This document shows, in pieces, positions 43,086 through 54,626 of a DNA stretch of 64,000 bases. Origin of the DNA: Micrasema longulum (taxonomy: Eukaryota > Arthropoda > Insecta > Trichoptera > Brachycentridae); the NCBI GenBank assembly GCA_022494885.1, contig JAGVSM010004240.1:1-64000 (forward strand), read 5' to 3'. Both the position numbers and the translations under genes were made by a program. Numbering within the stretch: position 1 is the first letter of the stretch; every line of letters starts with the position of its first letter. The notes under the pieces were generated by a model that saw only the letters and a program-made list of their open reading frames with translations, searched no databases and was not told the DNA's origin.

Positions 43086-43445
43086 TTAACAGACTAGCCT
43101 ATTCATACAATTTATAGGATTTAAATATTACAATAAAATAATAGTTAAGAACATTTTTTAAAAAGAAAAGAAGCTTTGACAAACATAAGGGACATCGAGA
43201 CAAGATCTGGACTATTTATTTAATGCTCGTTTAAATCGCTGTAAACTTAAACCAAAAAAGTCCAGTTCTTGTCTTGAGTTAACAATACGACAAAGACGGG
43301 TCATTGGAGAATTAAGGCCATAGTTTGTTCTATGCCGATCGATGAACAGTACTTCATTGTTTCTCAACCTACGAGTCGGAATATGGAATTTTACTTGTCT
43401 CAGTAATGATGGCACATCGATTATACCATTTAGTATGCCGAACAT
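43085..43445 (-). pseudogene. LINE C-terminal end with 3' UTR
   Basis: Minus strand: FGILNGIIDVPSLLRQVKFH, IPTRRLRNNEVLFIDRHRTN, YGLNSPMTRLCRIVN, LDFFGLSLQRFKRALNK, then a stop. The 3' UTR ends in AATAAATAAAG at 43085. Only about 77 codons survive, but they are intact. Confidence 0.65.
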
Positions 43446-43541
43446 ATATATTTATTTATTTATTTAAATCTTAAAGTAGGGCACACATATCATACATATT
43501 GTTATGTGTGTTCTAATAATAACATTGCAAATATATTTAAT

Positions 43542-43805
43542 TTATAAATTGTTTATCACATATGTCTTGACCATTATTTTAAATTTTGATATGTTTTTTT
43601 CTTCATAAATATTTTTTTCCATTTCGTAATACTTTTTAATTGCTTTAAATAAAATTGAATTTTGTGACTTTGCCTTTTTCCTAAATGGAAGTCTAATTTT
43701 GTTCTTTTCTCTAGTATTGTGATCGTGTTCACGCTGGTTCCGATCAATTTTTTTCCAAAATTCTGTTTTTTTATTAGAGTTTATAATTTTATGAACAAAT
43801 ATCAT
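43542..43805 (-). pseudogene. LINE C-terminal fragment
   Basis: Minus strand: MIFVHKIINSNKKTEFW, HDHNTREKNKIRLPFRKKAK, SILFKAIKKYYEMEKNI, KFKIMVKTYVINNL. It has the shape of the LINE tail of the LYNELP group (HN.NTR... then KxYNxLP), with KKYYEME in place of LYNELP. The frame is open to its end. Confidence 0.5.
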
Positions 43806-44599
43806 TGCATTGTAAAATATTCTTTTATTCAGGAAACATACAGTACAGTTACAAAGTTTAATATTTTACACAATTGGACTTAATTCTAATGGACCAGTGA
43901 AGTTTCCATATTAAAAAGCAATTAAATGTAAGGTTAATTATGAAAGTATAAAAAAGAGAAGGAAAAAGAAAACATAAATGAAAGTTGTTTAAAAATTTAA
44001 ATTTAAGTGAAAAAAAATATATTTTAAGGTTTGTAGTTTGTAGTGAGTATTTACAAATGGAAATAATATTAAAAATGAAGAAAACTTGTAAGAGTAATTA
44101 AGAATTAAGAATGGAAATAAAGAATGAAAAACATACTCAGATGTAAAAATAAAATAAAATAGTAATAAATTTTTTTTTTTTTAAAAAAGGAAAAACATAA
44201 ACACATATTTATTTTAAGGGATTCAAAGAAACGATGAGAAGAATCTTTAAGTGAAATATAAGACAGTAAATTTAAATTTAGGTCAATTTAAAAAACATCT
44301 TCAAAATTAATGACACATTATAGTAAGAGCAGCAATATATTGATTTTATTAACATATATAATATAAGTAATTAAAAGTATTTTAAAAGTATAACAAGTAT
44401 AAAAACATGCCAATGGCAGCAGAGAAAAAAGAAAAAATAAAGAAGGAATAACAAGTATGGCAAGTAATCATTTAAAATTTGAAAAAACAATATAAGGAGA
44501 AGATTTTAAACCAAGAGAAGTCGATAAAAATTTCATTAAAGCGATTTTAGAAGTAATACAAAATTTCAAAAGAGAAATTTAATTTATAATAATAATATG

Positions 44600-46010
44600 A
44601 ATGTATGTAATTTGAGTGATATAAGAGAAAAAGGGACCAACCGGAGTTTTATTCAAAAGTTTTCAATACACTATTTTTAAATAATTGTAATCCTGTATGA
44701 TATATATCTATATGGTTAAAAAAGCTGTTAAAAGTGGAACACGATCTGTGTAAAAACGAATTCTGGCAATAGTTCGTATTGACCCTAGGTATTCTAAAGG
44801 TTGGGTGATTTCGTAGGGCACGTGATGGATAGTTCATTTGAATTTTATTTAGGAGCTGGGACGAATCAGCTAGACTGTTAATAATTTTATAGAGGAATGT
44901 GAGGTCCATTAATGTTCTCCTTTTTTCGAGGTTAATCAGTTTGTGAAAACGTCCAGATAAGTCATGATTTGGAAATATAAGAGAGCATCGGAAATTCAAA
45001 TGTTTTAAAAATTTGTTTTGTACTTTCTCCAGCCTGTCAATATAAGTAATGTATTGTGGATTCCAAACGATAGACGCAAATTCAAGATGGGTTCTTACAT
45101 AACTATAATAAAGATTTTTTATTGTTAGATCATTTTTAAAAGGCTTAGATACTCGTATAATAAAACCTAACATTTTATATGCTTTTTCAATAATTTTATC
45201 AATATGTGATTGAAATGTCATTTTTGAGTCCAGAACTACACCTAGATCTCGTATTTCTTGGACACGGTGCAAACTGTACCCGATAGAGAATACGAATAAT
45301 CTATCGGATTTTTTATTCTCGTAAAGGTAATTGTTTTGCATTTAAGCGGATTTAATATGAGCTGATTATTTACACAGTAAGTAGAGAAGTTTTCAAGATC
45401 TTCTTGCATATCAAGACAATCTTGTAGGGAAGTAACTTTCTTGTATATTTTTGTGTCATCGGCAAATATTTTGTATTCGGAAAATTTAAAGACGTTACCC
45501 ATATCATTAATATAAAGAATAAACAATAATGGACCCAAGTGGGATCCCTGAGGTACACCGGAATAGCATTGTTTAAATGAAGACTGATAGTTTAATAGTG
45601 CAACTGATTGGAGGCGATACTTTAAATAAGATTCAATCCAACGTAGTAGATTACCGTGAAAGCCATAACATTTTAATTTGTGAAGAAGGATTTTGTGACT
45701 GATTTTATCAAAAGCCTTGCTAAAATCTGTATACTGAGCGTCGACCTGATGTCGGCTGCCCATTACGTTTAGAACCCTATCTGTAAATTCAGCAAGATTA
45801 GTAGAAACATTTCGCATTTTAAAGAAACCGTGTTGGTTTGGATCAATGAAGTGCTTCACCGCTGGAGAAATTTGTTCAGTGATGATTTTTTCCATTAATT
45901 TGCTAAAAATTGAAATTTTGGATATGGGTCTATAATTTTCAATATTGTGTAGATCACCAGTTTTATGTTTTCTTTGTTTATATGTTAATAATTTCATTTC
46001 ATTTACCATC
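44600..46010 (-). pseudogene. Jockey/CR1-like LINE with reverse transcriptase core, one frameshift
   Basis: From 46009 the minus strand encodes NYRPISKISIFSKLMEKII, the motif A region YTDFSKAFDKISHKILL, motif B SGVPQGSHLGPLLFILYIND and the catalytic FADDTKIYK, then LNPLKCKTITFTR. A one-base shift near 45275 leads to IRDLGVVLDSKMTFQSHI, YYSYVRTHLEFASIVWNPQY, LEKVQNKFLKHLNF and LINLEKRRTLMDLTFLYKII, to a stop at 44649. The catalytic Asp residues are present. The endonuclease domain is missing, so it is 5'-truncated. An A-rich 3' UTR (in minus reading, T-rich) reaches about 43810-44600. It is the most complete LINE of its kind here. Bases 46011-46280 show no gene. Confidence 0.85.
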
Positions 46011-46283
46011 GACTTTACATATATATGGAGTCAATATTAGTTGTACATTTTTGTTGACTAGAAATATTTAACATGGACTCAAAAAACGGAAGAACCGGAA
46101 AAAAGGGCCTCTCATGGCCAAACTGTTTTACCTGCATTTTTATTAAACTCTGTGGGAAAATGAAAGCCGTGAAAACGTCTGAATAATGTTTTAATCACGT
46201 ACTTAAATATACAATCTAATCATTGTTTAAAAAATATATGTATTCCTCTCGTAAGGAAATAATATCCTGGACATGGATATTTC

Positions 46284-47330
46284 TTCAACAATGTTTGAGT
46301 ATGTCCAAATGCTTGCAGACTTGCTGGATTTCCTCCTCAGGAAGTTGTTCATATTTAAATTTATTACAACAGAGAGGGAAAACATAATTGAGAAGGGAAT
46401 ATGGAAGTCTAGGCATTTTCAGGGCTTACGACCTGTCATTGGCTGGTTTCAGTGGCCACTTTACACACTGTGTAACATTCACCATTCTGCCCATGTTTGA
46501 ACATCCACATTTCCTCAACTCTTCCTTTCTTTCTTTTTTTTGACTTTCTTTTTAACATGTATTTTTTTTGTATGTAAATGATACTAACATCCAAAAATTC
46601 AAAATAGATATAGATTAGATAACTCACAGGTAATCATTTTAATTGAACCGTAAATATTAATTAGAAAATATACAACAATGTTTGAGTATGTCCAAATGCT
46701 TGCAGACTGGCTGGATTTCCTCCCTGGGCAGTTATTATTTTTTTAATTTATTTCAACACAGAGGGAAAACATTTTTATGAAGGGAATTTGGAAGTCTAGG
46801 CATTTACAGGGCTTATGACCTGTCATTGGCTGGTTTAAGTGGCCACTTTACACACTGTGTAACATTCACCATTCTGCCCATGTTTGAACATCCACATTTC
46901 CTCAACTCTTCCATCTGTTGACTTTTGTGAAGTAAAAGAGCTGAAGCCTTTATCACGTGGGTGAGATTCATCCGGCTGAACCAAATCACCTACTAGGCAA
47001 CGCGTGAAAACAATTTTCCATTTATTATACTTCTTCTTATTCCTCTATCTTCCATATTCCCTTCTTAATTATGTTTTCCCTCTCTGTTGTAATAAATTTG
47101 GACATACTCAAACATTGTTGAATTACTACCTGGTAAAAGAAGAAGTATAAAAAATGGAAAATTGTTTCCAGGCGTTGCCTAGTAGGTGATTTGGTTCAGC
47201 CGGATGAATCTCCCCCACGTGATAATGGTTTAATCTCTTTTACTTCACAAATGTCAACAGATGGGAGAGTTCATAAGGATGTTAAAACATAGGCAGAATG
47301 GTGAATGTTACACAGTGTGTAAAGTAGCAG
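46284..47330. repeat. Core repeat cluster with repeated flank
   Basis: A plus copy (46284-46515, core 46424-46492) is followed by the flank TAACTCACAGGTAATCATTT (46580-46674). A complete plus unit comes next (46675-47050, core 46808-46880), then a minus head and tail (47035-47330, core truncated at 47330 in GTGTAAAGTAGCAG). Flank plus head match 11016-11255. Confidence 0.85.
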
Positions 47331-47530
47331 TCATGATCATCAGCATAAGAATAATGACCTCTCTCTAGTCCGAGCATCCACGCTACTTTTCGAAGCGAGC
47401 AACGTTGGACTGATTCAATGTGATTTATGCGATTGACATAGAATGGAGACCAGCCCACTATTCTAGGAGGCATATTCTAGAAGAGGGCGAACAGTCGAGC
47501 AATAAAGAGTATCAACTAATGTATCAAGTA
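47325..47530 (-). pseudogene. LINE fragment
   Basis: Minus strand: LDTLVDTLYCSTVRPLLEYA, a stop, MPPRIVGWSPFYVNRINHIE, SVQRCSLRKVAWMLGLERG. This is the region after the LINE reverse transcriptase (compare VRTHLEFASIVWNPQY). It is wedged between a core repeat and an RTE copy. Confidence 0.6.
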
Positions 47531-47535
47531 ATGTA

Positions 47536-48212
47536 AACAACGAATGTCTCGAGCAAGTAGAAGAATTTGTGTATCTGGGAAGCATGTTTTCAAGAGATGG
47601 AAGAGTAAAAAAATATGTTGAAAGAACAGTGAATGCGGGCAACAAAATGAACGGAGCACTAAGCACAGTAATTGCTAATAAAAATATGTCAATCGAAGCT
47701 AAACTGGTAGTGCACAACGGAGTTTTAGTCCCAACACTCATGTTTGGAAGCGAAACATGGAACTGGCAAAGGACGGATGAAAGCCGAGTAAACGCGTTTG
47801 AAATGCGATATCTTAGATGAATGTGTGGGAAATCAATATGTATGACAGGGTTACGAATGATAAAATCAGGCGAGAGTGTAAATGTGCGTCAAGTATAATT
47901 GATAAGATTAAGAAAACGTCACGTAGAACGAATGAACGACGAAAGAACGGTAAAACAAGTATATATGACGAAAATGAACGGCAACGTGAGACGAGGACGA
48001 CCGAGGAAGACGTGGCATGATCAGATAAACAAAAATCTTAAGTCTGGTTTTGTCAAAAGCAGATTGAACCGAAGGGCATGTATGACAATATGTATGAATG
48101 TGGAAGAAACTAGGAATGTATGCCAGGATAGACGTGTGTGGTAGTACATTCTCTCTGCCTACCCCTACGGGTAAATGGCGTGATGGTAGTAGTGGTAGTA
48201 GTAGTAACTTAT
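47536..48212 (+). pseudogene. RTE-like LINE family A, frameshifted copy
   Basis: The frame reads ECLEQVEEFVYLGSMFSRDG, LMFGSETWNWQRTDESRVN, FEMRYLR, then stops. It continues shifted as MYDRVTNDKIRRECKCAS and, shifted again, HVERMNDERTVKQVYMTKMN, GRPRKTWHDQINKNLKSG and TRNVCQDRRVW. It starts at the same base as the copy at 26818. The tail is GTA/GTG repeats (48180-48205). Confidence 0.75.
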
Positions 48213-48635
48213 GTATTGAAACCATATATTCCTGCTTTTGACGTTTGATAACTGATAACAGGACACATAATTAAGGGTGCTGATTTCAGATTAATTATCA
48301 CAAAATATAGGGGCGCGGGCGGGTTGCTTTGATGATAATTCTGTAGTACAGAAACTAAGCCACCGTAACTGTCATTTTATCGATTTCGAGTTGAATATAG
48401 TTGCTCCCATGCCGAACCTTATGTCTTTTGAAAGATGGCAAAACATGATATGTGAATTGTCATACATTTTGAAGAAGAGCTTTGATGGGCTCTAAAATAC
48501 CGGAATTTTAGTTTTCAAGCCTAGCTCTAGTGTCAAAAGATGTATTTAACATCTATTTCTGTTTTAGTGATGGGGAACATTTATTTGGTACTTTTTAAAA
48601 CATATTTGTTACTCACAGTAGCGGCGTTAGGGTAG

Positions 48636-48941
48636 AGCGCCAGATATAAAGTGGCGCTGCAGGCGCCCAATTTTATCCACTCGCTCATCGAGCGAGTCCA
48701 ACTTTCTCGTAAATTTCCTAAATCTAGCGACAAATTCGTTATAGTGGCCCACGATGAGACTATAACTATATTATTAATATTTAAAGCATTAACTTTGTGG
48801 TCCAACAACATTAATAATAAAGGACTGAAATTAAATAATATGGAGATTTTTTACATAAAGAAGGCTTTGAAAAATAATGTTCCATTAATTAATATTCAAG
48901 TAACTTTCCAATATAGTCCATTATTCGATATTTCATTGTAA
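48636..48941 (+). CDS. Unplaced open frame, possible exon
   Basis: A 101-codon frame without its own ATG at the start (first internal ATG near 48841) runs to a stop at 48941. It contains PNFIHSLIERVQLSRKF, SDKFVIVAHDETITILL and NMEIFYIKKALKNNVPL. VAHDETIT followed by LL is faintly like the HD motif of histidine acid phosphatases (S.HDTTI..LL), but nothing else supports that. No repeat in the window matches it. It could be a last exon with a weak acceptor (GTTAGGGTAG), or chance. Confidence 0.25.
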   Translation, partial: SARYKVALQAPNFIHSLIERVQLSRKFPKSSDKFVIVAHDETITILLIFKALTLWSNNINNKGLKLNNMEIFYIKKALKNNVPLINIQVTFQYSPLFDISL

Positions 48942-49024
48942 TGGTCACCCTACCCTCCCCCTCCCTTTTTCCTCCTTTTCCGATTGTTAATCCTTTTGAA
49001 ATATTAGCTTTATAAGTCATTAAC

Positions 49025-49225
49025 TCTCGGTGGTGGCGTAGTGAAGCATGTGTCTAACCTGCATGTCGATTTTATATTTTTGTAAATCTACTATGGTGAA
49101 GGTGTGTAGTGGTATTTGCATGTTGGTGTAGTGTTGTTGTCCTGACGAAGAGACGGGTTACGTCTCAAAACCGGTAGACAGATAAGTCGGTGAGTGGTTT
49201 TATACAAATTTTAAAAACATAATAT
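49025..49225 (+). mobile_element. Hammerhead-bearing element, single-armed, G12 lost
   Basis: This matches the element at 10256-10528 from GTGAAGCATGTGTCTAACC through GTAGTGTTGTTGTCC to TGAGTGGTTTTATACAAATT. The motif at 49136-49181 has CTGACGA and the GAGAC/GTCTC hairpin, but GAAA reads AAAA, which should abolish activity. The head CTCGGTGGTGGCGTAGTG resembles a tRNA A-box, so a SINE-like origin is possible. Confidence 0.55.
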
Positions 49226-49318
49226 TAGACTATAACTACTCCAAAAAAAAAATTTAAAGTTGAATGTTTCTACAGTCTTTTGGACACTACCTTAATTTCA
49301 CTCAATGAAAGATTTGAT

Positions 49319-50082
49319 GGTAAAGGCCTACCATGAGTACTAAATTAGTTTAAGATAAAAGAATACATACTTGGGTTGGGCATTGGTTGTCTGAACTGAA
49401 CTCTTGCCGTCTGTGTTGTTCTTGTCCCATAGAAGGGAAATGGTAAATTACAAATCTAAATAGTAGACTAACTCGAGAGAACCACGCGCCGACCACGCTC
49501 TAGGACCCGTTTCGTCTGCTTTAAGGTCCGAGAGATTGTTAGGACGATTAAGGTCTTAGCATAGGATTGTTTCTACTGTTAGTATTAGGAAAATGGTTTT
49601 TGCGAGGAATTCAGTACTATGACGAAAAGTAATTTCGCCTGAGTTCGATAGGGATCATGTTAGGATCTGTGTTAGGATTTTGCCGGTAGTGTCTTGATAA
49701 TTTGATGTTCCTCTGTGATTTGTTATAGATACGTATTGTTTTTCTTCTGTTGATTGAGTGCATGTTGTATAGGGCAAATTATTCTAATGTTTCCTATATG
49801 TATTTGGGTTTCGTGTCGTTGATTGATTTGTTTGTATTACTACGTTCTTCTTCCTTTCCGATGCGGGATCTGGAGCGTGCGGCCGCGGTCTCAATTTGGA
49901 ACTAACACTGTATTCCTCCACTGTCATACTGGGAAATTAGAAAAAGGTGATTGTGCTGACCATGTGTATTTGATTGATCACAAACTGACAATACTGCAGT
50001 GAGGGGTACAATGAAAGTTTTTAAAGTTTATTTGTTTTGTTATTTTCGCGGTTTGATTGTAAAGAAATATTAAATTTTCGCC
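49319..50082 (+). repeat. Non-coding duplicated segment, copy 2
   Basis: Partner of 21725-22491 in the same orientation, with the same ends and the same GCGTGCGGCCGCGGTCT patch. The flanks differ on both sides, so the ends are real boundaries. Bases 50083-50300 look like an AT-rich LINE tail, and 50301-51125 contain no gene I can support. Confidence 0.7.
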
Positions 50083-51125
50083 GGTTTTTTTTAGTTTATA
50101 GTCTTTATTCAATAAAATACACATATTATTACTATATTAATACATTATAAAGAAAACAAAGTATTAAGATATATTTTGTCCCGATAAACTATTCAATAAT
50201 AGTTTGTCATCGGGTGCTCAGACATTAATTTAAATTAATAGTCAAATAAGAAGAGTACAAACATAATACTGTATACGTATAAAATAATAAACATAAAAAT
50301 AGTTTAAAGATTTTTTTTTTTTTTTCAAAGCCAATTAATTCGCACAACACTGTATATCCAACCAAAAATGTTTAATAATCATGACATTTGATATGCACGC
50401 ATCAGCTTAAGACCTGCAAGTGAATTATTATTAATAATAATAATTATTATTTTACACACACTAGTGTTCTTCATTCACCGGGACACAGACAAAAATATCG
50501 AAACTTATTCATTGTACAGGCGCATTCTCCACCGGCTGCCCCCTTGTTAATTTGTCTCTTCTTGCAAAAGTTTTTCTCCTTTTTACAGCAAAAATCCCCC
50601 TCTTTTTTTAGAAGGGGAAAAACGTCTATTTAAAAAGTCTATTGTCTATTCTCAACACGTTCAAAGCGATTTGTCTTTTCTGATCACTAATACAATTAGC
50701 AAGACATGAATTAGGGATGTCTTTAAAATATGGATTTTATTCTTTGAAGTGAAAACATCTTTCAACGCACCGCGTATACACGGTTTTTCGGGGCCAGAAC
50801 GCGAAAGTTTAGAGGAACATTCCTTATGGTAAGCTTTAAACAAAATTCTAATGAAAAGTATCCAAAATGTTATTCAAATATTATTTTTTTTGACCTCAAT
50901 TTGGAGAAAATCTTTTATTTCTTGTTATGTTATCATTGTAACTCTCCAAAAATAGAGACTAACGCTTGTGCTTGGAGAGGGACTTACACTGTTTTAGTTG
51001 TTTATTTATAAAAAAATATATAATTTTCAATACGAGTATATGAGAAAGAAAAATAAAAACAAAGGACATATAAAGAAAAACATAAAACAATAATGCATTC
51101 AAACTATTTAAATTTAATGTTGTTT

Positions 51126-51335
51126 TTACACGTGTCCAAAAAATTTCTTTTGATTTACTTTAAATTTATTTATTGATATATTATTTTTAATAGTTTTTAG
51201 TTCATTGGAAAGATTATTATATTTTTTTACACCTTTAAAGACAAAGATATTTTGACCATGACTTGTGTGGAATTTAGGAATTTTAATATTATGTTGGTAT
51301 CTGAGTGACTTATTCATCCCAAATTCTTTTATTTT
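51126..51335 (-). pseudogene. LINE C-terminal fragment, KYNNLS type
   Basis: Minus strand: MNKSLRYQHNIKIPKFHTSH, GQNIFVFKGVKKYNNLSNEL, NKFKVNQKKFFGHV. It has the HN/TR ... KxYNxL layout of LINE tails. It ends at 51126 with a short tail. Confidence 0.5.
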
Positions 51336-51341
51336 TTCTTC

Positions 51342-52505
51342 TTTAACTAACTAACTAACTAACTAACCATCACGCCATTTCCCCAGAGGGGTAGGCAGAG
51401 AGGATAGAACGCCACACCACTCTGTCCTGGCACACTTCCTTTGCTTCCTTCACATTCATACATCTTCTCATGCACGCACGTCGATTATTCCGACTTTTCA
51501 CATGACCACTTTCAAGAATTTGTTGTACTTGATCATGCCATGTCTTTCTCGGCCTTCCTCGACTTCTACAACCAGACACATTCGCATCATAAATCTTTTT
51601 AGCCGTTCTTTCATCATTCATTCGCTCCACATGACCGAACCATCGCAAAAGACCTTTCTTAATTTTGTCGATAATGCTTAACTCAGCCTTGCATTCTGCT
51701 CTAATTTCGACATGAGGGCACCTATCATACATTGTTTTTACGCACATTCGCCTGAGGGATCGCATTTCAACAGCATTTAGTCTACTTTCGTCCCTTTTTT
51801 CCAACTCCATGCTTCGCTTCCATACATTAGGGTTGGTACCAGAACTCCATTATGAACTGCTAATTTAGCCTCTTGCGATAGACACTTATTTGCTACGATA
51901 GACTTTAAGGCACCATTAACTCTGTTACCGGCACTAACCCTCCTTTCAATATCCTTGTCCATATTTCCATCTCTAGTAAACATACTACCCAGATATACAA
52001 ATTCTTCGACCTGTTTCAAACTATCTCCATTCACTACAATCTTACATTCAGTCATAGTTACATTTCTTTCAAAGACCATGACGTTTGACTTTTGCACATT
52101 CATTAGCAAATCACTCTCCTTGCACACTTCGTAAACCTTTGTAACCGAGGATTGCAGTTCCTCTTCGCTGTCAGCTAGGAGGACTGCGTCATCGGCGTAC
52201 AGAAGGCAACTGACAGTTGGATTACTCATTTTCGCTCCCACATCCATACTTTTCAATTCTTTCATACATTTATCCATGTATATGTTGAATAACCACGGTG
52301 ACATTACACATCCCTGTTTGACTCCTTTAGGGGTGTCAAACCAGGAAGTTAATGACCCATTCACCCTTACACACGCTACACTATCTTTGTACAAGGAAGC
52401 AATAGCGCGGACAAGGTTGTCACTCACTCCATACTCCGATAGAACCATCCATAATTTTTTCCTATCAACTCGATCAAATGCTTGAAAAATGCTCGATAAA
52501 TTTGT
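51342..52505 (-). pseudogene. RTE-like LINE family A, longest copy with catalytic motif
   Basis: Minus strand from 52505: FQAFDRVDRKKLWMVLSEYG (motif A), VNGSLTSWFDTPKGVKQGCV and MSPWLFNIYMDKCMKEL (motif B), CLLYADDAVLLADSEEELQS (catalytic YADD). Then come KQVEEFVYLGSMFTRDG and LMYGSEAWSWKK. A one-base shift in a homopolymer near 51795 leads to RDESRLNAVEMRSLRRMC, GLLRWFGHVERMNDERT, RSRGRPRKTWHDQVQQIL and RSILSAYPSGEMA, then a stop. The 3' end carries GTTA repeats (plus reading TAAC, 51345-51366). The endonuclease and first fingers motifs are missing. It is the reference copy for the other family A fragments. Confidence 0.85.
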
Positions 52506-52514
52506 ATGATAGAA

Positions 52515-52832
52515 TTTATTTTACAAAGAGTGTTGTGCTGCCCGGAAAATCTGCTTCATAGTCGTAAAGCCAGTCGAGACTCGTATATTTCGCAGCCAGG
52601 ACATCTGTCTTCTTCCAGCCCCTCTGTAACCCTCAATCTTGCCTTTTAAAATTAAATGAAGCAAGTGGTACTTTTCTACTGTATGAATCTTAAATATTTT
52701 ATATAGACTTTCCGTATTGAATGTTGAGAGTTTCTTTAAAATTACTTTAATAATTAATCTTTGTACTATTTTAAGAGGGTTTAATATATTCGCATATGCA
52801 CCACCCCATCCTACAATACCATATTGTAACAA
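52515..52832 (-). pseudogene. Chimeric frame of two LINE families
   Basis: One frame joins LQYGIVGWGGAYANILNPLK, VQRLIIKVILKKLSTFNTES (post-reverse-transcriptase region of a Jockey/CR1-like LINE) to KIEGYRGAGRRQMSWLRNIR, FTTMKQIFRAAQHSL (end of an RTE-like LINE). The join is near 52650. The open frame across the join is probably chance. It abuts the family A copy at 52505. Confidence 0.6.
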
Positions 52833-52857
52833 AGTTTGTACAATTGAGTAATAAGCT

Positions 52858-52985
52858 ACAAAACTACACCAACAAGCTACAAAAAGTGGCTTGGTGGGAT
52901 TTTAGTTTTAGTAAAAATATAACAAGTGAAATTTTTTTTAAATTGTAAAAATGTATAATTATGCTATTAAATCAAAAATAAATCA
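52858..52985 (+). mobile_element. LINE family D, 3' end
   Basis: This is the plus-strand counterpart of the 3' UTR at 34411-34540, with AAAAAGTGGCTTGGTGGGAT and TAAAAATATAACAAGTGAAA, ending AAATCAAAAATAAAT. Bases 52986-53335 show no gene, only a TTTA-type tail and a GCATTT block at 53225-53280. Confidence 0.55.
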
Positions 52986-53339
52986 ATTTCAAGCTATTTT
53001 TAAATGATTTTAATTAATTAATTAATTTTAATTAGGATTTTTTTCAAAGCTTATCATGGGAAATGTTGCTCTGAAGTTTCGGGGTCTGACCCTCAAAAAC
53101 CGTGTATATGTGTTGAAATTTCAATGCCCTTTATTTCTAATTCTAACAAAAAAATATTTTTTTGTATGTGTTTTGATGCAAATACTGGGGAAAAAAAAGC
53201 TATTTTTTTTTAGTTTTAATTTTATGTTTTAGTTTGTTTATTTATTTATTTTGTTCATTAACGCCCAAAAGGCATTTACAAAAAATAAAAATGAAATACA
53301 TGCTAACATACTAAATAATAAACGCAGAATATACAACAC

Positions 53340-53430
53340 ATTGCAACAGAGATGAAGAACATCTAAGAAAAGGTAATATAGAACTCAAGGCATCTACAGG
53401 GCTTATGACCTGTCAATGGCTGGTTTAAGC
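53340..53430 (+). repeat. Core repeat, short copy
   Basis: It runs from GCAACAGAGATGAAGAAC to ACCTGTCAATGGCTGGTTTA and stops before the GGCCACTT palindrome. Bases 53431-53990 carry dispersed scraps (ATCACCATTCGCCACTG, also at 41840 and 55115) but no gene. Confidence 0.7.
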
Positions 53431-53989
53431 CGTCTATTATATTATGTACCTTCTATGTAGGTACAAATATATGATTTTTTTTATAGCTTACCCGTAAATA
53501 AAATCACCATTCGCCACTGCCTTGTACACTGATAAAATAAAATATGGAAATATTTACTTAAGCCTTATTGAAATGTTTGGCCACAAACTTAATGCTTTTA
53601 AAATATAAAGTTTTGTTTCTTATTTCGTAAAGAGTGTCCCCATTTGTCGACATTATACTGACAGTACTTAAGAATCATTATTTAAATTAGAAACGCCCCA
53701 TATTTCCACACCACCCCTTTAACTAAAGGGTGCTTAAGACTCCCAGAAACATTATTTTTATACGATTTTAATATTATTTAATGGCTAACATTTTTTTATG
53801 CGGTGTTCGGGCGGATTAAGAGTAGGTCCAGATCTGTGTGTGAAAGAACCAGAAACTCGGACGAGTGTACCTTTTGCTCTCCCAGGGCCGCGATTATAAA
53901 CGCTGTCTTCATCTGTACGTATCGAGACGTTATACTTAACTTCTGTACTATTTCTATCTACCTCGGAATTTCAATTTTATTTTTTTATT

Positions 53990-54600
53990 AATATATATGT
54001 ACCTTACAAAATGGGATATATTCATACATATAGATAAAATCGAAATAATTAGATAAAATTAGGTATATAGAAAAAAAAACATATTAGTTTACATAATATC
54101 CAGAGAATAATATGTTAAAAAAGTAAGAGAATCTTGTAACGAAAAATTCCTTCAGAGACGTGAAAAATGTCAATGTCCAAAATGATATTGTTCAACATAG
54201 AGATAGCCCTTCCAACAGGCATAACCATTGGCAGGTTGGTCCTGTATATTGAAATGTGAAACAGTCTATGCTGACGCTGTCTAAGGTATTTATCCGGAAC
54301 ATAAAAGCTAATGCTCCTCACAATTTCAGGGTTGTCAATAATACCGCGCAACAATCGAAATAAGTGCGTAGTTAAATACACATTCTTTCTGGTCTTCAAA
54401 CTGCTGTAGCCGAGCATACCCTGGAGGAACTCAATGGGGTAAAGCCATGGATAAAATCCGCACTCCCTCATGTAGAGAAACCGAAGGAATTTCTTCTGAA
54501 TACTCTCCATCATAAGAGAATACCTTAACTCACACGGTCTCCAAATCATCGAGCCACTCTCGAGTCCACTTCGCACCAACGAGTTATAAAGAATTCTCAG
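53990..54600 (-). pseudogene. LINE C-terminal copy, intact end
   Basis: Minus strand from about 54595: LVRSGLESGSMIWRPCELRY, MESIQKKFLRFLYMRECGFY, HLFRLLRGIIDNPEIVRSIS, FYVPDKYLRQRQHRLFHISI, YRTNLPMVMPVGRAISMLNN, to a stop near 54115. This is the tail of a Jockey/CR1-like LINE of the same broad type as 44600-46010. 154 codons are open. The 3' UTR runs to about 53990. 5'-truncated. Confidence 0.7.
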
Positions 54601-54626
54601 TACTCGTGTACTACCAAAAACCCTGG

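Noticed and set aside
48690..48760. Histidine acid phosphatase motif
   Set aside because: Only VAHDETIT resembles S.HDTTI; no upstream RHG motif or other family segment is visible.
49136..49181. Active hammerhead ribozyme
   Set aside because: The GAAA box is changed to AAAA, removing a required G.
52521..52832. Novel fused protein
   Set aside because: It joins tails of two different LINE families at a truncation point; a chance open frame.
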